Below are positions 26,961 to 35,666 of a stretch of DNA of 41,064 nucleotides, piece after piece. Under the pieces are notes generated by a model that was not told the DNA's origin, did no database searches, and saw only the letters and a program-made list of their open reading frames with translations. Where the stretch lies: NCBI GenBank assembly GCA_003140895.1, contig PLLH01000088.1:1-41064 (forward strand), in the 5' to 3' direction. Each line of letters opens with the position of its first letter. Positions within the stretch are counted from its first letter, which is position 1. This DNA is from Elusimicrobiota bacterium. GTDB taxonomy: Bacteria; Elusimicrobiota; Elusimicrobia; F11. The position numbers and the translations under genes are program-made.

Positions 26961-27653
26961 TTAGTGGATACTGTCCTTTTTGCTCCAATCGCGCATCATC
27001 TTGGCGGCGAAAAGAGCGGGGTCGTCGCTTTCAATAATCGGACGTCCCACGACGATAAAATTGGCTCCGGCCGAGCGGGCGTGCTGAGGGGTGGCAATCC
27101 GAACTTGATCTCCCAAGGAATCGTCCGGTAGGCGAATACCCGGGGTAATGATCGTCATCTGGGGCCCCAAAAGTTTTCGTAAATTGGCGGTTTCCCCGAC
27201 GGAGGCCACCACGCCGTCAATACCGGCTCCTTTGGCGATGGTCGCCAAACGAACGGCTTGTTCCAGCGGCGACGGCGGAAACCCCAGACTCAACAAATCA
27301 TGCTCGGACAAACTGGTGAGCACCGTGACGCCCCAGAGTTTCGGCCTCGGTTTGGCTTGCGACGCCATTCGAAGGGCATTTTCTCCCGCGGAGATGTGAA
27401 CCGTGGCGCTGAAGACGCCGCATTTGGGTGCTTCTTTCACCGAGCGGGCCACCGTGGAGGGGATATCGTGAAATTTTAAATCCAGAAAGACTTTCCGGCG
27501 GGCGGAGGTAATCTTCTTGATAATGGAGGGGCCGTACCGAAGAATAAGCCCCGGCCCGACCTTGTAGATATCCACAAATTTCTTTGTGGCGCGAATGAGG
27601 GCCAGCGCCTCTTTCTCCGTCTCAACATCCAACGCGACGATCAATGGTTTCAT
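26961..27653 (-). CDS. pyrF: Orotidine 5'-phosphate decarboxylase
   Basis: MKPLIVALDVETEKEAL, VFLDLKFHDIPSTV, ITPGIRLPDDSLGDQVRIATPQHARSAGANFIVVGRPI. Confidence 0.96.
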   Translation of the reverse strand: MKPLIVALDVETEKEALALIRATKKFVDIYKVGPGLILRYGPSIIKKITSARRKVFLDLKFHDIPSTVARSVKEAPKCGVFSATVHISAGENALRMASQAKPRPKLWGVTVLTSLSEHDLLSLGFPPSPLEQAVRLATIAKGAGIDGVVASVGETANLRKLLGPQMTIITPGIRLPDDSLGDQVRIATPQHARSAGANFIVVGRPIIESDDPALFAAKMMRDWSKKDSIH

Positions 27654-28765
27654 AATGATTGCGCCCCCACAGCCTCTTGAATTTTTTTAAATCCATCCCG
27701 TTCCATCAATTTAAGAATCCCGCGATTGATGGCCGGCACGAGCCCCGGCCCCTCATAAATCCAGCCGGTGTACACCTGAACGAGCGACGCTCCCAACTGA
27801 ATCTTTTCATAGGCGTCTTCCGCGCTAAAAACGCCTCCGACGCCGATAATGGGAACCACGCCTTTCGTCAATTGATAAAGCTTACGTATAACATAATTTG
27901 ACTTCTTTTTAAGGGGTTTTCCGCTGAGTCCCCCCTCGCCCTTGCTGCGCGAATGTTTCAAATGCGAATGATCCACCGTGGTGTTGGTGGCGATGAGCCC
28001 GATCCCCTTTTCCACGGCGATCCGCGCCATCTCATACAGGGTTTCATCGTCGTTATCCGGAGACACCTTGACGAACACCATTTTGGGAGGCTGCCCGGCT
28101 TTTTCCGAGAGGGCCCGGTTTCGCTCCATCACCCGGCCCACGATCTGCTCCAGGGGCTTCACCGCCTGAAGCGCCCGCAAATTCGGCGTATTGGGAGAAC
28201 TGACATTGAGCGAAATAAAATCGGCGTACGGGAAAACATAATCGAACGACGTCATATAGTCGTCCACCGCTTCGTCCAGCGGCGTCTGACGCCCCTTCCC
28301 GATATTGACGCCCATCGGGACAAAGCTCAGTCTTTTGTCACGGCTTTTCAACTTTTCCGCTGCCGCTTTAATCCCGGGATTGCTAAAACCAGACCGGTTT
28401 AAAATCGCCCCTTCTTTTGGGTAGCGGAAGAGCCGCGGCTTTTCCTGACCTTCCTGTTTGAGCGGCGTGAACGTTCCCAACTCAAAAAATCCGAAACCCA
28501 GCGACGGCAGCACGTGGATCAAATCGGCGTCTTTGTCGAACCCGGCCGCCAACCCCACCGGATTCGGGCATTCCAAAGACCGGATGGACACGGCCAGCCT
28601 CGAATCTTTGACTTCAAACATTCCTCTAAGCCATTCCAGAGCCCACGGTATTTTCTCAACTTGCTTCAACGACAAGACAGCGCCGTTATGCACCATCTCA
28701 GCGTTGAATCGAAACAACAAAGGGCGGAGTGAGTTCTTATAAAGGGCTTGGATGAGGTTTGGCAG
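27650..28765 (-). CDS. pyrD: Dihydroorotate dehydrogenase, class 2 (quinone-dependent)
   Basis: [101 protein letters not shown]. Start codon uncertain (CTG at 28765 proposed). Confidence 0.93.
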   Translation of the reverse strand: MPNLIQALYKNSLRPLLFRFNAEMVHNGAVLSLKQVEKIPWALEWLRGMFEVKDSRLAVSIRSLECPNPVGLAAGFDKDADLIHVLPSLGFGFFELGTFTPLKQEGQEKPRLFRYPKEGAILNRSGFSNPGIKAAAEKLKSRDKRLSFVPMGVNIGKGRQTPLDEAVDDYMTSFDYVFPYADFISLNVSSPNTPNLRALQAVKPLEQIVGRVMERNRALSEKAGQPPKMVFVKVSPDNDDETLYEMARIAVEKGIGLIATNTTVDHSHLKHSRSKGEGGLSGKPLKKKSNYVIRKLYQLTKGVVPIIGVGGVFSAEDAYEKIQLGASLVQVYTGWIYEGPGLVPAINRGILKLMERDGFKKIQEAVGAQSL

Positions 28766-30074
28766 ACGCAGCGCTCCGTTCGTAGACTGTTTGTCCCCCG
28801 ACCAGCGTCCGTTCAACCACGCCGTTAAGCTGCCACCCGAGAAAGGGTGAGTTCTGGCTGCGGCTGACGAAGTGAGTGAAGGTTTGTTTCGCTTCCGGAT
28901 CAAAGATGACGATGTCGGCGTTGGACCCCGGCTCAAGCGTTCCGGCCGGCAAATTAAACAAACGCGCCGGGAGATCCGACATTCGCAAAATCATTTCCGA
29001 CAACGTGAGATACCCGGGCTTCACCAGCTCCGTGATTATGAGCGGAAGCATGGTTTCAAGACCGATGAGACCAAAGGGAGCGTTGCTGAATTCCTGGAGC
29101 TTCTCGGATTGGGTATGAGGCGCATGATCCGACGCCACGCAATCAAGCACGCCTTCTTTTAATCCCTTTCGAAGGGCTGTGACATCCTCCATCGTCCGAA
29201 GAGGCGGGTTCACTTTGGCGTTGGATTTGTACTCTTGAACCGCCTCCTCCGTCAAAATCAAATGATGCGGCGTGACATCCGCCGTCACATGAAGACCCTT
29301 GGCCTTCGCCTGGCGAATGAGCTCCACCGATTCTTTGACGGACATATGCGTCAGATGCAGGCGTCCGCCCGTGAGTTCCGCCAACGCGATATTCCGGGCC
29401 ACCATGGTGTACTCGGCCTGACGAGGAATACCGGCCAAACCCAGACGGGTGGCCAAAGCGCCATCGTTCATGACGCCGTCCCCCATAAGATTCACGTCTT
29501 CGCAATGGTCCATGACGATCAAATTAAAGGTTTTCGTGTATTCAAGCGCTCGCCGGAACAGTTGCGAGTTCATGACTTCGGACCCGTCGTCCGTGATGGC
29601 CACGCACCCCACGCTCGCCATGGCGCCAATCTCCGACAATTCTTGTCCCAAGCGGCCTTTGCTGATGGTTCCCGTTGGATACACGCGCACCATGCCTTCT
29701 TGAGCGGCTCGAGAAATCACGAATTGAATGTCCGCCACGTTGTCCATCGGGGGATTCGTGTTCGGCATGGACACAACCGACGTCACGCCTCCCGCCGCCG
29801 CCGCCCGCGTTCCCGTGGCGATCGTTTCTTTGGCTTCTCCGCCGGGCTCCCTTAAATGGACATGAACATCGACAAGCCCGGGCGCCACCACGCTATTCGT
29901 CGCGTCCAGAGTCGGCGTGTTGGCCGGCGTATCCAAATGATGCCCGATGGAAAGGACCTTTCCGTTTTCAATAAGAATATTCGTGACTTGATCCAAATTT
30001 TGCCGCGGATCAATGACGCGCCCGCCTTTAATGAGAAGGCGTCCGCGATGAGGATTTTTAATCACGGGAATCAT
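28737..30074 (-). CDS. pyrC: Dihydroorotase
   Basis: [66 protein letters not shown]. Confidence 0.96.
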   Translation of the reverse strand: MIPVIKNPHRGRLLIKGGRVIDPRQNLDQVTNILIENGKVLSIGHHLDTPANTPTLDATNSVVAPGLVDVHVHLREPGGEAKETIATGTRAAAAGGVTSVVSMPNTNPPMDNVADIQFVISRAAQEGMVRVYPTGTISKGRLGQELSEIGAMASVGCVAITDDGSEVMNSQLFRRALEYTKTFNLIVMDHCEDVNLMGDGVMNDGALATRLGLAGIPRQAEYTMVARNIALAELTGGRLHLTHMSVKESVELIRQAKAKGLHVTADVTPHHLILTEEAVQEYKSNAKVNPPLRTMEDVTALRKGLKEGVLDCVASDHAPHTQSEKLQEFSNAPFGLIGLETMLPLIITELVKPGYLTLSEMILRMSDLPARLFNLPAGTLEPGSNADIVIFDPEAKQTFTHFVSRSQNSPFLGWQLNGVVERTLVGGQTVYERSAASAKPHPSPL

Positions 30075-31075
30075 GAGAGTTTCTCGCTTTGTGTCAACGT
30101 TTGTTCAGCGGTGGCGCCGCCGTCCAACAGCGGATGCCCCGTCAGCCAATAGAGAACCGACATCCGGATGGCGATCCCGTTTGTGACCTGGTCTAAAACC
30201 ACGCTTTGATGAGAATCCGCCACTTCCGAGGTAATCTCCACGCCCCGGTTCATGGGGCCCGGATGAAGGACGATGCAATCGCGTTTCGCCAGCGCCAAAC
30301 GCGACAGGTTGAGGCCGAAAAGTTCCGCGTATTCGCGAATGGACGGCATCAGATTCTCTTTCTGACGTTCCACCTGAAGCCGAAGCACGTTGATGACGTC
30401 GGCGTCTTTCACCGCTTCATCCACGTGGCTCGTGATCGTCACGTGAGAGCCAAAAATTTCTTTTAGTCCCGGCGGAATGAGCGTTTCCGGAGCGCACACC
30501 GTCACGTGAGCTCCCAATTTCGTCAACACCCACAAATTGGAGCGCGCCACGCGGGAATGCGCCACGTCTCCCAAAATCGCGACTTTAAGGCCGTCGATCT
30601 TTCCCTTTTTTTCAATAATCGTGAACGCGTCCAACAGCCCCTGCGTCGGATGCTCGTGCGACCCGTCACCGGCGTTGATCACCCGGGCTTTGACTTCCCT
30701 GGCCACCAAGTGCGGGGCGCCCGAGGCCGAGTGACGCAGAACGATGTAATCCACTTTCATCGCGTCCAGCGTTTTGGCGGTGTCGATCAGGGATTCCCCT
30801 TTCTGAACGGAACTGGTGGAAGCCGCGATGTTCAAGGTGTCGGCCGAGAGACGTTTGGCGGCCAGCTCAAAGGACGTCCGCGTGCGCGTGGACGGCTCAA
30901 AAAACACGAGCGCCACGGTTTTCCCGCGAAGCGCCGGCGCTTTTTTCACCGACCGGGTAAAAAGTTGTTTCATCGGCTTCGCCTGATCGAGCAATTCTTC
31001 TATCTGAGCTCTCGACAAATATTCGAGCCCCAACAGATCCTTAAGCCGCGCCGTGTCTTTTTTCATGGGATCCAT
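30071..31075 (-). CDS. pyrB: Aspartate carbamoyltransferase catalytic subunit
   Basis: [68 protein letters not shown]. Confidence 0.97.
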   Translation of the reverse strand: MDPMKKDTARLKDLLGLEYLSRAQIEELLDQAKPMKQLFTRSVKKAPALRGKTVALVFFEPSTRTRTSFELAAKRLSADTLNIAASTSSVQKGESLIDTAKTLDAMKVDYIVLRHSASGAPHLVAREVKARVINAGDGSHEHPTQGLLDAFTIIEKKGKIDGLKVAILGDVAHSRVARSNLWVLTKLGAHVTVCAPETLIPPGLKEIFGSHVTITSHVDEAVKDADVINVLRLQVERQKENLMPSIREYAELFGLNLSRLALAKRDCIVLHPGPMNRGVEITSEVADSHQSVVLDQVTNGIAIRMSVLYWLTGHPLLDGGATAEQTLTQSEKLS

Positions 31076-31081
31076 TTCTCC

Positions 31082-31645
31082 TCACTCAACCGGATCATAA
31101 ACGACAATTTCATCTTTCCCGTCCAACTCTTCCAGATGCAAATTCACGGATTCCGTTCGTTTGGTGGTGATTTTGATCGGGGCGAAATGGGCCGCGATGG
31201 GAAGTTCGCGGTGCCCCCGGTCCACCAGCACGAACAGGGTGATGCTCTTGGGCCGGCCGAAATCGATCAGTTGATCCATCGCCGCCCGAACCGTCCGGCC
31301 CGTGAACAAAACGTCGTCCACCAAAACGATTTGCTTTCCGTTGATATCAAAATCCAGGTGGGTTTCGCCGATCACGGGGTTGATGCCGGCGGTGGAAAAA
31401 TCATCACGGTAAAGGGTGATATCCAGCGCTCCGACTGGAACGGAGAGATGATGTGTTTTAAGCGTGTGAGCGATGCGGTTGGCCAGGATGACCCCGCGGG
31501 ATTGAATTCCAATGAGCGCCACATCCGATTTCGAAAAATCGAATTCTTTCATCAAATTCGCCGTGAGCTCCGAGAGGGCCAAACTCACCTTCGAAGCGGG
31601 GAGAATTTCGCGAATATTAGGCGTTAGATTGGAGTTTTTCGGCAT
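31082..31645 (-). CDS. pyrR: PyrR bifunctional regulator/uracil phosphoribosyltransferase
   Basis: ALIGIQSRGVILANRIA, VPVGALDITLYRDD, IVLVDDVLFTGRTVRAAMDQLIDFGRPKSI, LVDRGHRELPI. Confidence 0.93.
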   Translation of the reverse strand: MPKNSNLTPNIREILPASKVSLALSELTANLMKEFDFSKSDVALIGIQSRGVILANRIAHTLKTHHLSVPVGALDITLYRDDFSTAGINPVIGETHLDFDINGKQIVLVDDVLFTGRTVRAAMDQLIDFGRPKSITLFVLVDRGHRELPIAAHFAPIKITTKRTESVNLHLEELDGKDEIVVYDPVE

Positions 31646-32153
31646 CGTTTTGAATTTTGGAGCGTTGATCTTTTCTAAAGTTGAGAAGCCTTTCCGAGAG
31701 AGCCGGCCGGGATAACGCCAGAATCTCCACGGCCAGGACCCCCGCGTTCCGGGCTCCGGTTTTCCCCACCGCCATCGCCGCCACGGGAACGCCTCCCGGC
31801 ATCTGCGCGATGGACAAAAGAGAATCCAGACCCATCAGAACAGATTCGATGGGAACCCCGATAACGGGTTTTATGGTTTCAGCGGCAACAACGCCAGGAA
31901 GGGCGGCCGCGCCTCCCGCCGCCGCGATAAATACCTCGGTTCCCTTGGCTTCGCAGTCCCGAATAAATTTCCGGACCAAGTCCGGCGTCCTGTGCGCGGA
32001 GGCGACGGTCTTTTTATAGGTGATGGAGAATTTCGTTAAGACCGACTCCGTCTCTTCGAGGATCGGCGCGTCCGAAATGGACCCCATCACAATCCCGACG
32101 AGGATCGGCTCTTTCTTTCGGTTTTGTTTAGACGAGCGCTTGCTTTGCGTCAT
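31617..32153 (-). CDS. purE: 5-(carboxyamino)imidazole ribonucleotide mutase
   Basis: VGIVMGSISDAPILEE, SAHRTPDLV, AAGGAAALPGVVAAETIKPVIGVPIE, LDSLLSIAQMPGGVPVA. Confidence 0.94.
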   Translation of the reverse strand: MTQSKRSSKQNRKKEPILVGIVMGSISDAPILEETESVLTKFSITYKKTVASAHRTPDLVRKFIRDCEAKGTEVFIAAAGGAAALPGVVAAETIKPVIGVPIESVLMGLDSLLSIAQMPGGVPVAAMAVGKTGARNAGVLAVEILALSRPALSERLLNFRKDQRSKIQNDAEKLQSNA

Positions 32154-33459
32154 GATGTTTGTTCATCCTTTTGTTTGCCAGGGCTTTGGCGGCGATGTCC
32201 GACCTGACATGAGCGTTCTTAAATTTAATCTTGTTCACGCCGTGATAAGCCTGTTGAACGGCGAGATCCAGCGTGGCCCCAAGCCCCGTCACACTGAGCA
32301 CGCGGCCCCCGGCGGTGACAATCTGATCCCCCGCCGCTTTCCTGGTCCCCGCGTGAAACACCAGAACTTGGGCCTCTTGCTCCACTCCCTCAAGGCCTGA
32401 TATCGGCACGCCTGTTTCAAACGTCCCCGGATAGCCGCCGGATGCCATCACAACGGTGCAGGCGGCCCCCGTTTTGATCTCCAAGCGGACATTTTTCAAC
32501 TCTTCTTGCGCTACCGCAAGGAAAGCTTCAAATAAATCGGACTCGACCAAGGGCAAGACGACCTGGGTTTCCGGGTCTCCGAGCCGCACATTAAATTCCA
32601 GCACCTGGGGACCTTTGTCCGTGAGCATGAGACCGAAGTAGATAATCCCCCGGTAAACGAACTTCTCGGCTTTGATCCCCCGAATAAAATTGTCCAAAAT
32701 CTCCCGCTCCACCACCGTTCGAACGGCCTCGGTGTAGAACGGGGTAGGAGCATAGGCTCCCATGCCGCCGGTGTTGGGGCCCTTGTCTCCGTCAAAAACC
32801 CGTTTATGATCCTGCGAGGCGGACAAGGGAAGAATCGTGGTCCCATCCGTGAGCGCCATGAGGCTCACTTCCGGCCCGCTCAGCGTTTCCTCAAGAACTA
32901 TTTTTTCGCCGGCGGCGCCGAACTTTTTCTCGTCCATGACCAATGCCACCGCTTTGAGAAGGTCCTCTTTGGACTCCGTCACGAAAACGCCTTTCCCGGC
33001 GGCCAGACCGTCCGCTTTCAAAACGCGGAAGGGGGCGCCGATGGGAGAATTGATGAAGGCCCGAGCCTCCGAGGCGCTCGTAAATTCTTTATACGCCGCC
33101 GTGGGAATCCCGTACTTCATCATGAAATTTTTGGCGAAGACTTTGCTCCCCTCCAATTGAGCGGCTTGTTTCCCGGCTCCCACCACACGGTGGCCTCTCA
33201 ATCGAAGATCGTCGGCCAAGCCGGCGACGAGAGGCGCCTCGGGCCCGATCACGGTGAGTTCAATTTTTTTCTCTTCAACGAATCGGATGACATCGGCGTG
33301 ATTTTTAACATCGAGGTTGACGAGAGTGGCCACCTTCGCGATGCCGGCGTTCCCCGGCGCGCAAAACACAAGGCCCACGCGCGGACTCAAGGAAATCGAT
33401 CTCGCGATGGCGTGCTCCCGCCCTCCGGATCCGATCACCAACACGGACGCTTTTGTCAT
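32128..33459 (-). CDS. purD: Phosphoribosylamine-glycine ligase
   Basis: VLVIGSGGREHAIA, VIGPEAPLVAGLADDL, VLKADGLAAGKGVFV, DHKRVFDGDKGPNTGGMGAYAP, EFNVRLGDPETQVVLPL. Confidence 0.97.
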   Translation of the reverse strand: MTKASVLVIGSGGREHAIARSISLSPRVGLVFCAPGNAGIAKVATLVNLDVKNHADVIRFVEEKKIELTVIGPEAPLVAGLADDLRLRGHRVVGAGKQAAQLEGSKVFAKNFMMKYGIPTAAYKEFTSASEARAFINSPIGAPFRVLKADGLAAGKGVFVTESKEDLLKAVALVMDEKKFGAAGEKIVLEETLSGPEVSLMALTDGTTILPLSASQDHKRVFDGDKGPNTGGMGAYAPTPFYTEAVRTVVEREILDNFIRGIKAEKFVYRGIIYFGLMLTDKGPQVLEFNVRLGDPETQVVLPLVESDLFEAFLAVAQEELKNVRLEIKTGAACTVVMASGGYPGTFETGVPISGLEGVEQEAQVLVFHAGTRKAAGDQIVTAGGRVLSVTGLGATLDLAVQQAYHGVNKIKFKNAHVRSDIAAKALANKRMNKHHDAKQALV

Positions 33460-34980
33460 GTATGTTTAAGAGCCTTTTCTAATTTGATGGGATAGCGACG
33501 GGTGAAACACGCGGTGCAGAAATCCTTGGTCTCCATGCCGGTCGAGTTCAGCATCCCTTGTTCGCTTAAATAAGCGAGGCTGTTCACTCCGAGATAGGCC
33601 CTGATTTTTTCGACGGGAAGATTGGCGGCGATGAGTTCCTTGCGAGTGGGGGTGTCGATGCCGTAAAAACAGGAGTCAATGATGGGAGGAGAACTGATTC
33701 GCATGTGCACCTCTCGAACTCCAACGCGTCTTAACATTCGGACCAACTTCCGGCTGGTGGTGCCGCGAACGATGGAATCGTCCACCAAAACGATATTTTT
33801 ATTGGCGAGAGCTTCCGTCACGGCATTGTACTTAATCTTGGCTCCAAAATCCCGGATGGACTGACGCGGTTCGATGAAGGTCCGCCCCACGTAATGGCTT
33901 CGAATGAGCCCCATGTCATAGCGAATGCCGGACTCCTCCGCGTATCCCATGGCCGCCACGCTTGCTGAATCGGGGATGGGGATCACCATATCGGTGCCGG
34001 GAGGCGGCGGGGCCTCTCTAGCGAGCTGCCGCCCCATTTCCCGGCGGATCTCGTAAACGTTGTGGCCGAAGATCTTGCTGTCCGGCCGTGAAAAGTAGAC
34101 ATATTCGAACACGCAATGCGCTTTCTGTTTGGTGGTTCGAATCGTATGCGATTCCAGGCCTTTGGCCGTGATATCAATCAGTTCCCCCGGCTCGACCTCT
34201 CGCACGTACCGGGCGCCGATCAAATCAAAGGCGCTCGTTTCGGAAGCCACGACCCACGTTTTCCCGATCCGGCCCAGGGAAAGCGGACGAACGCCATACG
34301 GGTCCCGAGCCGCCAAAATCCCCTTCTTCGTGATGAACACAAAGGAATACGCCCCTTCCAAACGCCGAAGCGCGTCCAAGAGCGGCCGCACAAAACCGGT
34401 CTCTTTGGATTTGGCGAAGAGATGTAGAACCACTTCGGTATCCGAGGTGGTTTGGAAAATGGCGCCCTGTTCTTCCAATTTTTTTCGAAGTTGGATGGCG
34501 TTGGTCAAATTCCCATTGTGCGCCACCGCGAGGCGTCCGTTCCCGGTGTTGGCGATGATCGGCTGGCAATTTTGAATTTTCGATCCGCCCGCCGTCGAAT
34601 ATCGGACATGGCCGATGGCATGGTTTCCGGTCAGTTGATCGAGGGTGGGTTTGTCAAAAATATCTCCCACCAGGCCCATGCTGATTTTGGAATGCATGCC
34701 GGACCCGTTTGAGGTGACGATGCCGGCAGCTTCCTGACCTCGGTGCTGGAGCGCGTAGAGAGAGAGATAAACGAGGCGGGCGGCGTCGGGACTGCCGAAC
34801 ACGGCGGAGACCCCGCACTCTTCGTGCATCTTGTCCGCCTTCGTACTGCCGAAAGGATTAACGAATGAAGGTTTTGGCATAATCCACCACGCTCTTCCAG
34901 AATAGAAACCCGTCGCCGATGTCTTGGCCCACGTTTGATTTGAGGAGCGGCCAATTGGGATGCTGCTGACGCACCACAAA
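33456..34980 (-). CDS. purF: Amidophosphoribosyltransferase
   Basis: MHEECGVSAVFGS (Cys nucleophile after propeptide), ALQHRGQEAAGI, VLVDDSIVRGTTSRKLVRMLR equivalent, C-terminal FCTACFTRRYPI Fe-S motif. True start is probably at MPKPSFVNPF, within the ORF. Confidence 0.96.
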
Positions 34981-35664
34981 CCGCTCCGGGTGAGGCATGA
35001 GTCCGATCACATTCCCGGCTTTGTTACAAATTCCAGCGATATTGTCCACCGAGCCGTTCGGGTTGTTCGACGCGTAACGAAACACGATTTGGCCGTTGGC
35101 TTTCAACTGGTCCAAGACGTTCGAACTCATCGTGATAAATTTCCCCTCTCCGTGAGCGATGGGAAGATCAAATTTTTTGGGAAGCGCCGTGAGCCAGTGG
35201 GCCGCCGATTTCTCGGCCTGAAGCGTCACCCATTCGCACTGGAACCGGCCGGAGTCATTTAGCGTTAACGTGACCCTTTGTTCATTATCCAAAGTTTCGA
35301 ACCCCGGAAGAAGCCCCGCCTTCACCAAAACTTGGAAACCGTTGCAGATACCCACGATCGGTTTTTTGGCTTCCACAAACCGTTCCAACTGATCCCTGAG
35401 CCGAAACCGGAGCTGATTGGCCAGCACCTTCCCGGCTGATATATCGTCCCCGTAGGAAAACCCGCCGGGAAACACCAACAACTGATAGGGATGAAGCCGC
35501 ACGCGGCCCATGAGCAACATGTTGATGTGAACCAAGTCCGACTCCGCGCCGGCCAGCGTCAGCGCGTGAAGGGTCTCCTGGTCGCAATTGGTTCCGGCCG
35601 CGCGGACCACAAGCGCCTTCACGGCGTAACTATTTCCATTGAATGACGTCAGATTCTTCATCAT
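34858..35664 (-). CDS. purQ: Phosphoribosylformylglycinamidine synthase, glutaminase subunit
   Basis: VVRAAGTNCDQETLHAL, VFPGGFSYGDDISAGKVLAN, GICNGFQVLVKAGLLPG, IAHGEGKF. Confidence 0.96.
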   Translation of the reverse strand: MMKNLTSFNGNSYAVKALVVRAAGTNCDQETLHALTLAGAESDLVHINMLLMGRVRLHPYQLLVFPGGFSYGDDISAGKVLANQLRFRLRDQLERFVEAKKPIVGICNGFQVLVKAGLLPGFETLDNEQRVTLTLNDSGRFQCEWVTLQAEKSAAHWLTALPKKFDLPIAHGEGKFITMSSNVLDQLKANGQIVFRYASNNPNGSVDNIAGICNKAGNVIGLMPHPERFVVRQQHPNWPLLKSNVGQDIGDGFLFWKSVVDYAKTFIR

Positions 35665-35666
35665 CA

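Noticed and set aside
30506-31627. 373-aa plus-strand ORF opposite pyrB/pyrR
   Set aside because: Antisense shadow ORF with biased composition (Arg/His/Gln/Phe rich).
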